From contig CAMCYV010000005.1 in NCBI GenBank assembly GCA_945885645.1, positions 1 through 30,516 of the forward strand: a stretch of 30,516 nt of DNA, given 5' to 3'. A model generated the notes under the pieces. It ran no database searches and was not told the DNA's origin. It saw only the letters and a program-made list of their open reading frames with translations. This document shows, in pieces, positions 7,810 to 15,576 of this stretch (position 1 is its first letter; the number at the start of each line of letters is the position of its first letter). A program made the position numbers and the translations under genes. This DNA is from Bifidobacterium breve (GTDB taxonomy: Bacteria; Actinomycetota; Actinomycetes; S36-B12).

Positions 7810-8703
7810 GTGTCGCTAGATAAAGCCCCTGAGATAAGCAATGTCTTGGGCACATATCGCGAATCGGGTGTCGCCTCAGCTGCCGCGGCCCATGACTCAC
7901 GAAGCAGCGAAAGAAACAGCGGTTCCTCCGCCGCATTCTTCGACGTAGACAACACGATCATGCGTGGAGCATCCCTTTACCATTTTGCTGCGGGTCTGGC
8001 CAAACTAAAGTATTTCTCCGGACGGGAGATCTTTGGTTTTGGCGTGAAGCAGATGAAATTCGTACTATCAGGATCTGAGGACTTGGAAGATGTCGCCTCA
8101 GCGACCGCAGCCGCCCTCTCCTTTGTTCAGGGTCGCAGCGTTGAAGAACTTACTCGGATCAGCGAAACTGTTTTTGATGACCGAATGGTGGACAAACTAA
8201 TACCAGGAACTTTGGCCCTTGCACAGGCGCACATCGATGCCGGCGTTGATGTTTGGTTGGTCACCGCAACCCCTGTTGAACTGGCCAGCCTGATTGCCAG
8301 ACGCCTAGGACTAACAGGAGCCCTGGGAACCGTCTCCCAAACAGAGAATGGGATCTATACGGGCAAATTAGTTGGCTACCCCCTTCATGGGATTGCCAAA
8401 GCTGAGGCGGTGCGCGCACTTGCTTCTAGCGAGCATTACGACCTAAAAACCTGTTTCGCCTACTCGGACTCGGCGAATGACATCCCGATGCTGTCAACGG
8501 TTGGTATACCAACTGCCGTGAACCCTGATCCTGAGCTGCGTGCTTATGCCAAAAAGATGAACTGGGAAGTCAGTGACTTTAGAAGGCGGGCTCAATTGCG
8601 GGCCAATGCGGTTCCCGCTGCTGTCACCGCGGCCGGGATTGCAGCAGGACTTACCGCAGGTTACGTGCTGGGACGTGTGGCGCGCGGCTCAAAAAATACT
8701 TGA
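7810..8703 (+). CDS. SerB1-like HAD-IB family phosphatase
   Basis: This haloacid dehalogenase-superfamily phosphatase of the SerB1 type carries motif I FFDVDNTIMRG (about residues 42-52), motif II VTATP, motif III lysine in GIAKAEAV and motif IV YSDSANDIPML. The C-terminus has a hydrophobic segment (about residues 268-290, AAVTAAGIAAGLTAGYVLG) that may anchor it to the membrane. Phosphoserine, glycerol phosphates or lysophospholipid phosphates are all possible substrates. It shares its neighbourhood with an acyl-CoA synthetase and an acyltransferase, which hints at lipid metabolism (inference). The GTG at 7810 is placed by the -10 element before it. The 3' end overlaps the convergent acyltransferase gene by 15 bases. 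Confidence 0.88.
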   Translation: MSLDKAPEISNVLGTYRESGVASAAAAHDSRSSERNSGSSAAFFDVDNTIMRGASLYHFAAGLAKLKYFSGREIFGFGVKQMKFVLSGSEDLEDVASATAAALSFVQGRSVEELTRISETVFDDRMVDKLIPGTLALAQAHIDAGVDVWLVTATPVELASLIARRLGLTGALGTVSQTENGIYTGKLVGYPLHGIAKAEAVRALASSEHYDLKTCFAYSDSANDIPMLSTVGIPTAVNPDPELRAYAKKMNWEVSDFRRRAQLRANAVPAAVTAAGIAAGLTAGYVLGRVARGSKNT

Positions 8704-9447
8704 ACGTTGCGAGAGTAATTCACGAATCGTCTGGGTGAGCTCGCCGCGAACGTGATCTGAACAAGCAAAGGCATCGACTGGGCTGTCTGATTTTGGTGGC
8801 GCAATGGGAGTTCCAAAAGAAATTGTCCATCTGCTGGGAAAGGGGATTAGTCCCAAGGGCCCTAAAGCTGGGAAAGTTGGAGTTACGGGCAAATAAGGAA
8901 AACCAGCCCAGTCAAGTAGTCCTTCAACTCGAGCAATGAGGGGATATGCCTCCTCGGATCCGATTACCGCCGTTGGAATTATCGGGACACCGTTGAGAGC
9001 AGCCAACCTGGCAAATCCCGCTCTACCAAACCCTTGCAATTGGTATCGATGCGCAATCGTTTTTCCGACCCCGTTCACCCCTTCGGGCCAAACCCCGACG
9101 AGATGGCCAGCCTGTAATAGTTCATTAGCACTATCAAAAGAGGCCGGATGCACATTTAGGTGCGCCATGAACTCGCGCAGGGGATCTTGGAAAAGAAAGT
9201 CCGCCCCGAGCAGGTGCAACGACCGTGTTGAGTTCTTTTCAAGTGCGCGAACAACCATTAGCGCATCAATCGCAAATGCCCCGGCGTGATTCCCAACGAT
9301 AAGGGCCGCCCCTTCCGCCGGAATATTCTCTGAACCAATCACTTGGGTTCGGAACCAATCGCGGTAGATCGGGTCGAGAATCTGATCAAGGACTCTCTCA
9401 TAAACGGGTGCCGTCCCGGAAACTACATGATTCGGAAGGTTCTCCAT
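8689..9447 (-). CDS. Lysophospholipid acyltransferase family protein (PlsC-like)
   Basis: This membrane-associated acyltransferase transfers an acyl chain to a glycerol phosphate or related acceptor. It shows VGNHAGAFAID (the NH...D catalytic block with wider spacing than NHX4D), VWPEGVNGVGKT in place of the usual FPEGTR block, and GVPIIPTAVIG. The Mycobacterium counterpart in this locus has, from memory, a similar layout. The frame is open upstream to 9618, but I place the start at the ATG at 9447. The extra 57 codons overlap the bS22 gene at 9477-9578, and MENLPNHV follows the bS22 stop by 29 bases with a weak AGG before it. The product is then 252 residues. Confidence 0.87.
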   Translation of the reverse strand: MENLPNHVVSGTAPVYERVLDQILDPIYRDWFRTQVIGSENIPAEGAALIVGNHAGAFAIDALMVVRALEKNSTRSLHLLGADFLFQDPLREFMAHLNVHPASFDSANELLQAGHLVGVWPEGVNGVGKTIAHRYQLQGFGRAGFARLAALNGVPIIPTAVIGSEEAYPLIARVEGLLDWAGFPYLPVTPTFPALGPLGLIPFPSRWTISFGTPIAPPKSDSPVDAFACSDHVRGELTQTIRELLSQRSSIF

Positions 9448-9476
9448 GTCGTACCTGAGGCCGAAGGCCCTTATAG

Positions 9477-9578
9477 TTATTTCTTCTTGTTTCTGCGTTG
9501 GACTCGCGTGCGACGCAACAGCTTGCGGTGCTTCTTCTTGGCCATCCGCTTGCGACGCTTCTTGATTACTGAGCCCAT
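9477..9578 (-). CDS. Small ribosomal subunit protein bS22 (AURKAIP1/COX24-type)
   Basis: This 33-residue, highly basic protein begins MGSVIKKRRKRMAKKKHRK and ends RRNKKK. It matches the short actinobacterial 30S protein known as bS22 almost residue for residue, as I remember the Mycobacterium sequence. AAGGAA lies about 7 bases before the ATG and gives a good ribosome binding site. The gene lies between bldC and the acyltransferase, the same order as in Mycobacterium (proC, DNA-binding protein, bS22, then acyltransferase after an epimerase that is absent here). It is in a different frame from an open extension of the acyltransferase and is easily missed by length-based gene callers. Confidence 0.93.
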   Translation of the reverse strand: MGSVIKKRRKRMAKKKHRKLLRRTRVQRRNKKK

Positions 9579-9683
9579 TAAATATTTCCTTAATTGAAGT
9601 GCGTGAGGTACTTGTCATTTAAAGCGAAGTGCAGTCTACCTGTGATCGTTCTATGTCTGTGTTACGAGGCTACTTGGAGGTGA

Positions 9684-9881
9684 CTACGCTGTTTCTATGT
9701 ACGAATCGCGGAGGTAATCCTGCACCGCTTGCTCGGGGACTCGAAATGAACGGCCGACCCGTACTGCTGTCAATTCTCCACTATGTACAAGACGATAAAC
9801 CGTCATCTTGGAGACACGCATAACTCCAGCTACTTCGGCCACGGTGAGAAAACGAACATCACCAAAAGCTGATGTTGACAT
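9684..9881 (-). CDS. bldC: BldC-like MerR-type helix-turn-helix DNA-binding protein
   Basis: This 65-residue protein consists almost wholly of one winged helix-turn-helix domain: FLTVAEVAGVMRVSKMTVYRL is the helix-turn-helix and GELTAVRVGRSFRV the wing, as in BldC and the excisionase family. BldC binds direct repeats cooperatively and controls development in Streptomyces; its role in a simple unicell is not known. A good ribosome binding site (GGAGG, 9888-9892) lies 6 bases before the ATG, inside a perfect 10-base palindrome GAGGCGCCTC (9882-9891). It lies between proC and bS22, as in Mycobacterium. Confidence 0.88.
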   Translation of the reverse strand: MSTSAFGDVRFLTVAEVAGVMRVSKMTVYRLVHSGELTAVRVGRSFRVPEQAVQDYLRDSYIETA

Positions 9882-10107
9882 GAGGCGCCTCCACTTTTCG
9901 ATCGACGTGTTAGAAAACTTCCTAGTTCAGGACTACCGAACAATAGTAGATCGCTCCCGCGTGGCGTGACTGGATACCCTAAAAAGTTCAAAATAGGTCA
10001 AAGGACACGCTAAAACCGAGAATTTACTTCTGGATCCGGACCAAAGTTGTCGTCCACGAGTTGCTCCAACCATGGGATGAAAATGGGCAACTTCAGGAAA
10101 ATCGAGT
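9882..10107. other. Gap between proC and bldC
   Basis: This 226-base gap holds the bldC ribosome binding site and palindrome at its left edge. I see no convincing promoter: TTGACC on the minus strand near 9996-10001 has no TANNNT at normal spacing. A short minus-strand open frame with protein-like composition runs from 10090 to 10010 and is listed under findings; I do not call it a gene. Confidence 0.4.
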
Positions 10108-10899
10108 TCAGCTTTTGCCAAGTTCACTTGAACGATTGACACCGGCCGCTAATGCCGCACCAATTGCCTGATCAACTCCCCGCGAATCAAGGACCTCCAT
10201 GGCGGCCTGTGTGGTTCCACCCGGTGATGTCACCTGCCTACGCAGATCGGCGGCCGCTAACTCAGATTGAGTGAGTAACTCTGCGGATCCACGCAGGGTG
10301 GCCCTAATTAGTTGATCAGCAAGATCCGCACCTAAACCTAGTTGCTCTGCGCCCTGCTGTAAGTATTGCGCGAGGAAAAACAGGTACGCCGGTCCACTTC
10401 CCGAGAGCGCACCGACCGCGGCTTGCTGGGACTCGGGGACAACAAAAACCTCACCGACCGAACTTAACAATTCAATCGCCACCGCCACTGAGTTTTCAGA
10501 GCACTTCTCGCCACCACTGATGCAGGTCACACCCATGTGAATTTGTGAAGGCGTATTTGGCATTGCTTTAACTATTTCCACAGTTTGAGGAAAACATTTT
10601 CCGATGAACTCCGTGGTGATACCGACTGCAACGGAAATCACAATTGTTCTGTCGCCAATGAAAGGCTGGAACTCGTGAAGTATTTCCTTGATTATTTGGG
10701 GCTTAATTGCAATCACTACAACATCACAGTCGACAAGGGCTTTTCGGTCTTCGGTTACTTCAATGCCGAGTGATTTTTCAAGATGCTGATATTTCGCAAC
10801 ATCACGCACCACGGCAACCACGCTTAACCCCGACTCTGTCCAGCCAGAAATCAATGCTTGGCCCATTGAACCGGATCCGATCACACCTATTTTTTTCAT
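10108..10899 (-). CDS. proC: Pyrroline-5-carboxylate reductase
   Basis: ProC reduces 1-pyrroline-5-carboxylate to proline with NAD(P)H in the last step of proline synthesis. The Rossmann motif GVIGSGSMGQAL is at the N-terminus, AIKPQ follows at about residue 65, and the C-terminal helical dimerisation domain has ALSGSGPAYLF and VTSPGGTTQAAMEVL, which are diagnostic. I chose the ATG at 10899 (263 residues) because it overlaps the TetR stop as ATGA; an ATG at 10908 would add three residues. The gene is the fourth in a run from the P-type ATPase. Confidence 0.95.
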   Translation of the reverse strand: MKKIGVIGSGSMGQALISGWTESGLSVVAVVRDVAKYQHLEKSLGIEVTEDRKALVDCDVVVIAIKPQIIKEILHEFQPFIGDRTIVISVAVGITTEFIGKCFPQTVEIVKAMPNTPSQIHMGVTCISGGEKCSENSVAVAIELLSSVGEVFVVPESQQAAVGALSGSGPAYLFFLAQYLQQGAEQLGLGADLADQLIRATLRGSAELLTQSELAAADLRRQVTSPGGTTQAAMEVLDSRGVDQAIGAALAAGVNRSSELGKS

Positions 10900-11513
10900 T
10901 TTTCCCATTTCCCACCACCAGGTAGTGGTTTGGTTGGATCAAGAAGGTCCTGAACTACCGGAGACACCAGAGCCACCACCTGCTCTTGGGGCAAACTCGA
11001 CAGTGGCTCAATCTTCAAGAAATAGCGGTATGAAATGACGCCCGTTAAGTATGAACTGATGAGGGCGCCTCGAATCCGTGCATCCGGGATACCCATCAAA
11101 ACCAATGCACGATCCACAACAGCACTTTGGAAATAGTCTGATAGCGGTTTGATTACAGCAAATATGTCAATTCCCGAGTTCAGTGAGCGACCAGCATTTG
11201 CAGCTTTAACCAGATCCTCGCGCACCTGTTGATCTGCAACTAGTTGCAGCGTTGCCCGAACAAGTCGCTCGCCCATCCCTTGTATTCCGGGCGCGACCAA
11301 TGCCGGAATCGCCTTTTGTGGATCACTGGGGAATGACATGGCGGCAGCGAATAGTGCCTCTTTATTCGAATAGAGGTTTGAAACAACCGTTGGCGCGACT
11401 CCCGCTGCAGCCGCGATTGACTTGATGGTAGTTCGGGCGTAGCCGGAATTGATGAACATGGAGCGCGCAACCCCAACTATCCCGCCGACTTCTTGTTCTG
11501 GTTCTTGGGCCAC
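10896..11513 (-). CDS. TetR family transcriptional regulator
   Basis: The 205-residue product has an N-terminal helix-turn-helix typical of TetR: ARSMFINSGYARTTIKSIAAAAGVAPTVVSNLYSNKEALF, residues 15-55 (shown in part, with TTIKSIAAAAG as the first recognition helices). The C-terminal helical domain presumably binds a ligand and dimerises, but nothing identifies the ligand. The GTG start at 11513 follows AAGGAG by about 9 bases and lies 2 bases after the isomerase stop. It is sandwiched between the TIM-barrel gene and proC, so it may control its own operon. Confidence 0.88.
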   Translation of the reverse strand: MAQEPEQEVGGIVGVARSMFINSGYARTTIKSIAAAAGVAPTVVSNLYSNKEALFAAAMSFPSDPQKAIPALVAPGIQGMGERLVRATLQLVADQQVREDLVKAANAGRSLNSGIDIFAVIKPLSDYFQSAVVDRALVLMGIPDARIRGALISSYLTGVISYRYFLKIEPLSSLPQEQVVALVSPVVQDLLDPTKPLPGGGKWEK

Positions 11514-11515
11514 TC

Positions 11516-12298
11516 TTACTCCTTGCTCCTTGGGAAAACCTCGCGCACGAAATCAAGACTGGCCTTTAAATTAGCGATTCGCTCGTTTCGATCAGCCGCC
11601 GAACGCGTCGAAATCTCTGCAATGATATTGCCGCTGAAACCATTTCGCTCGAGTAATACCAATGCCTCTCGAACTGGTTGGGTACCGCGACCAGGCACTA
11701 GATGCTCGTCGAAGGGCGAATCCGTGCCGTCCGCCAAGTGAATGTGCCGTAGTCGATCCCCAAATTCCTGAATCATCTCAATGGGATCGGTTCGTGAAAC
11801 TGCCGAATGTGAAAAATCCAAGGTCACATTTCCGTAATCCTGTTTCCTGATGTCCCAATCCGGAGCGTAAGCCGGAAACGATCCGGGACCAGCCCGCCAC
11901 GGATACATGTTCTCAACCGTGAAACCGATCGGGGAATTCATATTAAGTTCCGCAATTCCATTTTCAAAATTCTTCGCATACTCTCGTTGCCAACGAAATG
12001 GTGGATGAACTACAACGCTTTCTGCGCCGACAAGTTCTGCGACCTCACGTGCCTGATCAAGCTTGCCCCACGGATTGGTACCCCAGACCCGCTGAGTGAT
12101 CAGCAGGCACGGCGCGTGCAAGGAGATAATCGGCAGTTGATAGTGCTGAACCAGGTTTCTTAACGCGGTTGAGTCTTGGCTCACAGAATCCACCCCAACC
12201 ATGATCTCGACACCGTCGTAACCGGTGAGAGCCGCGAGTTCGAATGCGGCTGCGGTTGGCTCGGGGTACACCGAAGACGTAGACAATCCAATTTTCAT
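11516..12298 (-). CDS. Sugar phosphate isomerase/epimerase family TIM-barrel protein
   Basis: This 260-residue protein has the AP-endonuclease-2/xylose isomerase-like TIM barrel. Likely metal ligands lie at strand ends: ISLHAP, VVHPPF, FTVENMYPW, VTLDFSHSA, RHIHLADG and IIAEIST. A relative occupies the same place upstream of proC in Mycobacterium (Rv0498 region), where its substrate is unknown. The ATG at 12298 overlaps the P-type ATPase stop by 4 bases (ATGA), which supports this start over an ATG 15 bases upstream. The reaction cannot be assigned from sequence. Confidence 0.85.
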   Translation of the reverse strand: MKIGLSTSSVYPEPTAAAFELAALTGYDGVEIMVGVDSVSQDSTALRNLVQHYQLPIISLHAPCLLITQRVWGTNPWGKLDQAREVAELVGAESVVVHPPFRWQREYAKNFENGIAELNMNSPIGFTVENMYPWRAGPGSFPAYAPDWDIRKQDYGNVTLDFSHSAVSRTDPIEMIQEFGDRLRHIHLADGTDSPFDEHLVPGRGTQPVREALVLLERNGFSGNIIAEISTRSAADRNERIANLKASLDFVREVFPRSKE

Positions 12299-14667
12299 GG
12301 TGCGCGCCTCCAACGGTCAGTTATCTTTGAAGCAATTCCCACCGCAACCGCACCTATCAGGCCCACGACTATCGAAATAATGCTATAGCGCTCGGGACCT
12401 AGTGACAGCAAAAAGAAGTTTGACAAAAATGGAATGTAAAGCACCGCAACAAAAGCCAGGATCATAAGGGCTACCAGCGACACCCTGATTGCATTTAGCG
12501 GCCTCGCCGATTGAGCTAGTACCGCAATAGTCACGATGAAAAGAGTGATAGTCGCCGCTGACTGAGCATTGAATATCGGTTCCTTGAAATAGAGTGCAAT
12601 TCCATAACTGATGAACGAGGCAAGTGCGGCGATCACGCCGGCGGGGAAAGCAAAAAGCAGCACCCGCCGGAAGAAACCTGGTCGAAATCTCTCGGTATTC
12701 GGCATCAATGCAAGGAAGAAGCCAGGAATCCCGATGGTCAACGCGCTCACCAAAGTTAAGTGCCGTGGCAGAAATGGGAACGCTACGGCGAAGATAACGG
12801 TTGCGCTGCTCACGATCATTGCGTAAAAACTTTTAGTAAGAAAAACGTCTGAGACACGTTCAATGTTTCCCAAAACTTTTCGCCCCTGAGCCACCACACT
12901 GGGCATCACCGACCACTGATCATCGAGCAATACCAACTGCGCAACGGCTCGCGTTGCCCCCGATCCAGACCCCATAGCAATTCCAAGATCAGCACTTTTG
13001 AGCGCCAATACGTCATTTACGCCGTCACCCGTCATGGCAACAGTTTTTCCCTGTAGATGCAATGCGTCGACCATGGCTTGCTTTTGCGCTGGAGTTACGC
13101 GACCAAAGACATTTGTGGTCGCCAATACTTCAGCGATTTCATCAGTGTTGTCCGGGAGATTGCGCGCGTCATAGGGGTGGTCTGCCCCAGGAACTCCTGC
13201 TTGGCGCGCTATTGCACCGACAGTTTCAGCATTGTCACCTGAAATGACTTTCACATTGACCCCTTGGCCAAGGAAATAGGCGACCGTTTCCGCAGCATCA
13301 CTTCGAAGCGTCTGGCTGATCACGACAAGGGCGACGCAGTCAACCGCACCAAGGGCTTCATCAGCCGAAACACTCGCAGCACTTTTCGCCAGCACCAGCA
13401 CTCGAGCGCCCGATGCCGCATTTTCATTCGCCACTGCCAGCATTTCAGCATTATGTGGGTCAACCATTTCGGGAGCGCCAAGAATCCATGTGCCGTGATC
13501 GACGAAAGCTGCACTTGACCATTTGCGCGCACTTGAAAACGGTACAGATTCGGTGATCTGCCAGTTGGGTTGTGCGTATTTGGACTCAATCGCACTCAGA
13601 GTGGGATTGGCATTTGGCTGAGAAGCGGCAATTGCCCCCAGTGCGGCCTCAATGTCGACCAAGCCGACATCACCGAGTGGGATGGCTTCCTGCACCTGCA
13701 TCCCTGGTTCTGTCAGAGTTCCGGTCTTGTCCGCACATACCGTGTCAACGCGTGCCAAAACTTCAACAGCAGGCATGTCTTGTACCAATACCCGTTTTCG
13801 GCCCAAATTAATCACAGCGACAGCCATCGCGATAGAAGTCAAAAGAACCAGTCCCTCGGGCACCATGGTGACAACTCCGATGATAGTTCCTCTGATCGCT
13901 TCATCGAGTGGCAATTTCGCTCGAAATAATTGAGAAAAGAGAAGTGCAACACCTACGGGAATCAAGAAATAAGAAACGTACTTAATGAACTTGTTGAGTG
14001 CGTCACGGAGTTCCGAGTTTGTGACGTGAAACTGCTTCGCTGCCTCAGTAAGTCCAGCCGCAAACGAGTCTCGACCAACTTTTGTCGCCCGCATATAGCC
14101 ACTACCAGCGACCACAAATGAACCGCTCATGGCGGTATCCCCGATTTGTTTGTCAACCGGATCGGCTTCACCGGTAAGTAGGCTCTCATCAATTTCTAAG
14201 CCTTGGGATTGCTCGATTTCACCGTCGACAACTATTTGATCACCAGTTCGCAGCACAATGAGATCACCGAGAACTATTTGCGTTGTGCTAATTTCGAGAT
14301 CGGTACCGTCACGACGCACAACTGGTTTGGCTTCACCGATGACCGCAAGTTTTTGAAGTGTACGGGCAGCTCGGTATTCCTGAATTGTGCCGATCAAAGT
14401 ATTAGCCACAATGACAAAACCAAAAAGGGAATCCTGCCACGGCGCAACAATGAGCATTACAATCCACATCGACCCGATAAGGAAGTTAAACCAAGTCAGC
14501 GTATTTTCTTTGATAATGCTGGCAAGACTGCGAGAGTTTGCATCGGGAGCATCATTTGTTTCCCCCGCAGCGATGCGCTGATCAACTTCACTTTGGGTCA
14601 GTCCCATTAAATCGATTGAATTGGCTGAATAGGCTGAATCGGCACTGCCTGGGTGCCTGAGGCTCAT
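12295..14667 (-). CDS. Cation-translocating P-type ATPase (CtpE-like)
   Basis: This ion pump of 790 residues is driven by ATP. Landmarks in order are the actuator-domain LTGEADPV (about residue 165), the membrane motif VPEGLVLLTS in helix 4, the phosphorylated aspartate in CADKTGTLT (about 312), and the hinge MTGDGVNDVLALKSADLGIAMG (about 545-566), followed by six C-terminal membrane helices. The PEGL motif and lack of N-terminal metal-binding CXXC domains point to the CtpE/MgtA-like group, for which calcium uptake is reported in mycobacteria; the ion here is inferred. The ATG at 14667 follows a TAACGT hexamer by 6 bases, so it is probably a leaderless first gene of the run to proC. Confidence 0.92.
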   Translation of the reverse strand: MSLRHPGSADSAYSANSIDLMGLTQSEVDQRIAAGETNDAPDANSRSLASIIKENTLTWFNFLIGSMWIVMLIVAPWQDSLFGFVIVANTLIGTIQEYRAARTLQKLAVIGEAKPVVRRDGTDLEISTTQIVLGDLIVLRTGDQIVVDGEIEQSQGLEIDESLLTGEADPVDKQIGDTAMSGSFVVAGSGYMRATKVGRDSFAAGLTEAAKQFHVTNSELRDALNKFIKYVSYFLIPVGVALLFSQLFRAKLPLDEAIRGTIIGVVTMVPEGLVLLTSIAMAVAVINLGRKRVLVQDMPAVEVLARVDTVCADKTGTLTEPGMQVQEAIPLGDVGLVDIEAALGAIAASQPNANPTLSAIESKYAQPNWQITESVPFSSARKWSSAAFVDHGTWILGAPEMVDPHNAEMLAVANENAASGARVLVLAKSAASVSADEALGAVDCVALVVISQTLRSDAAETVAYFLGQGVNVKVISGDNAETVGAIARQAGVPGADHPYDARNLPDNTDEIAEVLATTNVFGRVTPAQKQAMVDALHLQGKTVAMTGDGVNDVLALKSADLGIAMGSGSGATRAVAQLVLLDDQWSVMPSVVAQGRKVLGNIERVSDVFLTKSFYAMIVSSATVIFAVAFPFLPRHLTLVSALTIGIPGFFLALMPNTERFRPGFFRRVLLFAFPAGVIAALASFISYGIALYFKEPIFNAQSAATITLFIVTIAVLAQSARPLNAIRVSLVALMILAFVAVLYIPFLSNFFLLSLGPERYSIISIVVGLIGAVAVGIASKITDRWRRAP

Positions 14668-14673
14668 GCCACC

Positions 14674-14679
14674 ACGTTA
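14674..14679 (-). promoter_or_regulatory. -10 element for a leaderless P-type ATPase transcript
   Basis: On the minus strand TAACGT ends 6 bases before the ATG at 14667. No consensus -35 is visible at 16-18 bases upstream. Confidence 0.4.
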
Positions 14680-14757
14680 CCCCAATATTTTGATTCTACC
14701 TTTACCATCCTGCACCAACTTGACGGTGCCAGTGCCTTAACAGATGTCTTGTTGACC

Positions 14758-14763
14758 TAGGCT
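14758..14763 (+). promoter_or_regulatory. -10 element for a leaderless transcript into radA
   Basis: TAGGCT ends 6 bases before the ATG at 14770. The wider context GACCTAGGCT-CCGTC is nearly repeated before the gene at 23777. No good -35 is present at normal spacing. Confidence 0.5.
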
Positions 14764-14769
14764 GCCGTC

Positions 14770-15561
14770 ATGCCTGAGGTCCCCCTTGATTTCCCGAGAG
14801 CATGGGTTGAGTTTGTTGACCCGGCCGATGACGACCAGTTGATCAGATGCGACCTGACTTGGCTGATGTCCAAGTACAACTGCATATTCGGAAGAGGTTG
14901 TAAAGGGATAGATACGGAGCGCCCAGATGCCGGTTGTTGCGCCCACGGTGCCCATTTTTCGGAAAAGAAAGATGAAAAACGGGTGGCCAAATGGGTCAAG
15001 AAGCTCACCCCCGAACTATGGGAAAATTTTGAAACTGGCCACGGCAAAAAAGGTTGGACGCAGAAAGAGGACGGCGCCGATAAAACTCGCGTCGTCAAGG
15101 GCGCCTGTATTTTTCACAATTCCGAGGGTTTCGCCGGTGGATATGGCTGTGCCCTTCACCACCTTGCCGAGCAGGAGGGTGTCTCCTTCATTGAGACTAA
15201 GCCCGATGTTTGCTGGCAACTCCCACTACGTCGCTCCTTCGACAATGTGACCTACGAAGATGGCCGCGAGCGCACCGTCGTCGTATTAGGTGAATATGAC
15301 CGACGAGGGTGGGGAGCTGGAGGCTCAGATTTTGAGTGGTACTGCACGGGTAACACCGAGGCTCACACGGCCAGTGAGCCCGTTTATATCAACTCGAAAG
15401 ACGAAATCGTGGCCCTAATCGGTGCACCCGCGTATGAGGAACTGGCCCAATTGTGCCGTGACCGTGACGAAGTCCTCACGGCTTTCAATCAGCGGGGTAA
15501 AAAGTCAGACTCAACTGCCAGAATTGGGCTTTCCATTCATCCCGCTGACCCGCAGGACTAA
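14770..15561 (+). CDS. Cysteine-rich conserved protein, YkgJ/DUF3109-like
   Basis: The 263-residue product is probably a metal or iron-sulfur protein. It has cysteines in RCDLTWLMSKYNCIFGRGC, in PDAGCCAHGAHF, and later in VKGACIF, GYGCALHHLAE and KPDVCWQLPLR. The pattern GCxLH followed by KPxxCxxxPL resembles YkgJ/DUF3109 proteins, whose function is poorly known. No signal peptide or membrane helix is seen, so it is probably cytoplasmic. It lies 15 bases before radA on the same strand and is likely cotranscribed with it. I do not assign a function. Similarity to DUF3109 is from memory of the motif pattern. Confidence 0.75.
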   Translation: MPEVPLDFPRAWVEFVDPADDDQLIRCDLTWLMSKYNCIFGRGCKGIDTERPDAGCCAHGAHFSEKKDEKRVAKWVKKLTPELWENFETGHGKKGWTQKEDGADKTRVVKGACIFHNSEGFAGGYGCALHHLAEQEGVSFIETKPDVCWQLPLRRSFDNVTYEDGRERTVVVLGEYDRRGWGAGGSDFEWYCTGNTEAHTASEPVYINSKDEIVALIGAPAYEELAQLCRDRDEVLTAFNQRGKKSDSTARIGLSIHPADPQD

Positions 15562-15576
15562 CGCTCAGGAACCCTC

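Noticed and set aside
9933..10142. Minus-strand 69-codon open frame starting inside proC
   Set aside because: It starts within proC in another frame, has no ribosome binding site and its composition resembles no known protein.
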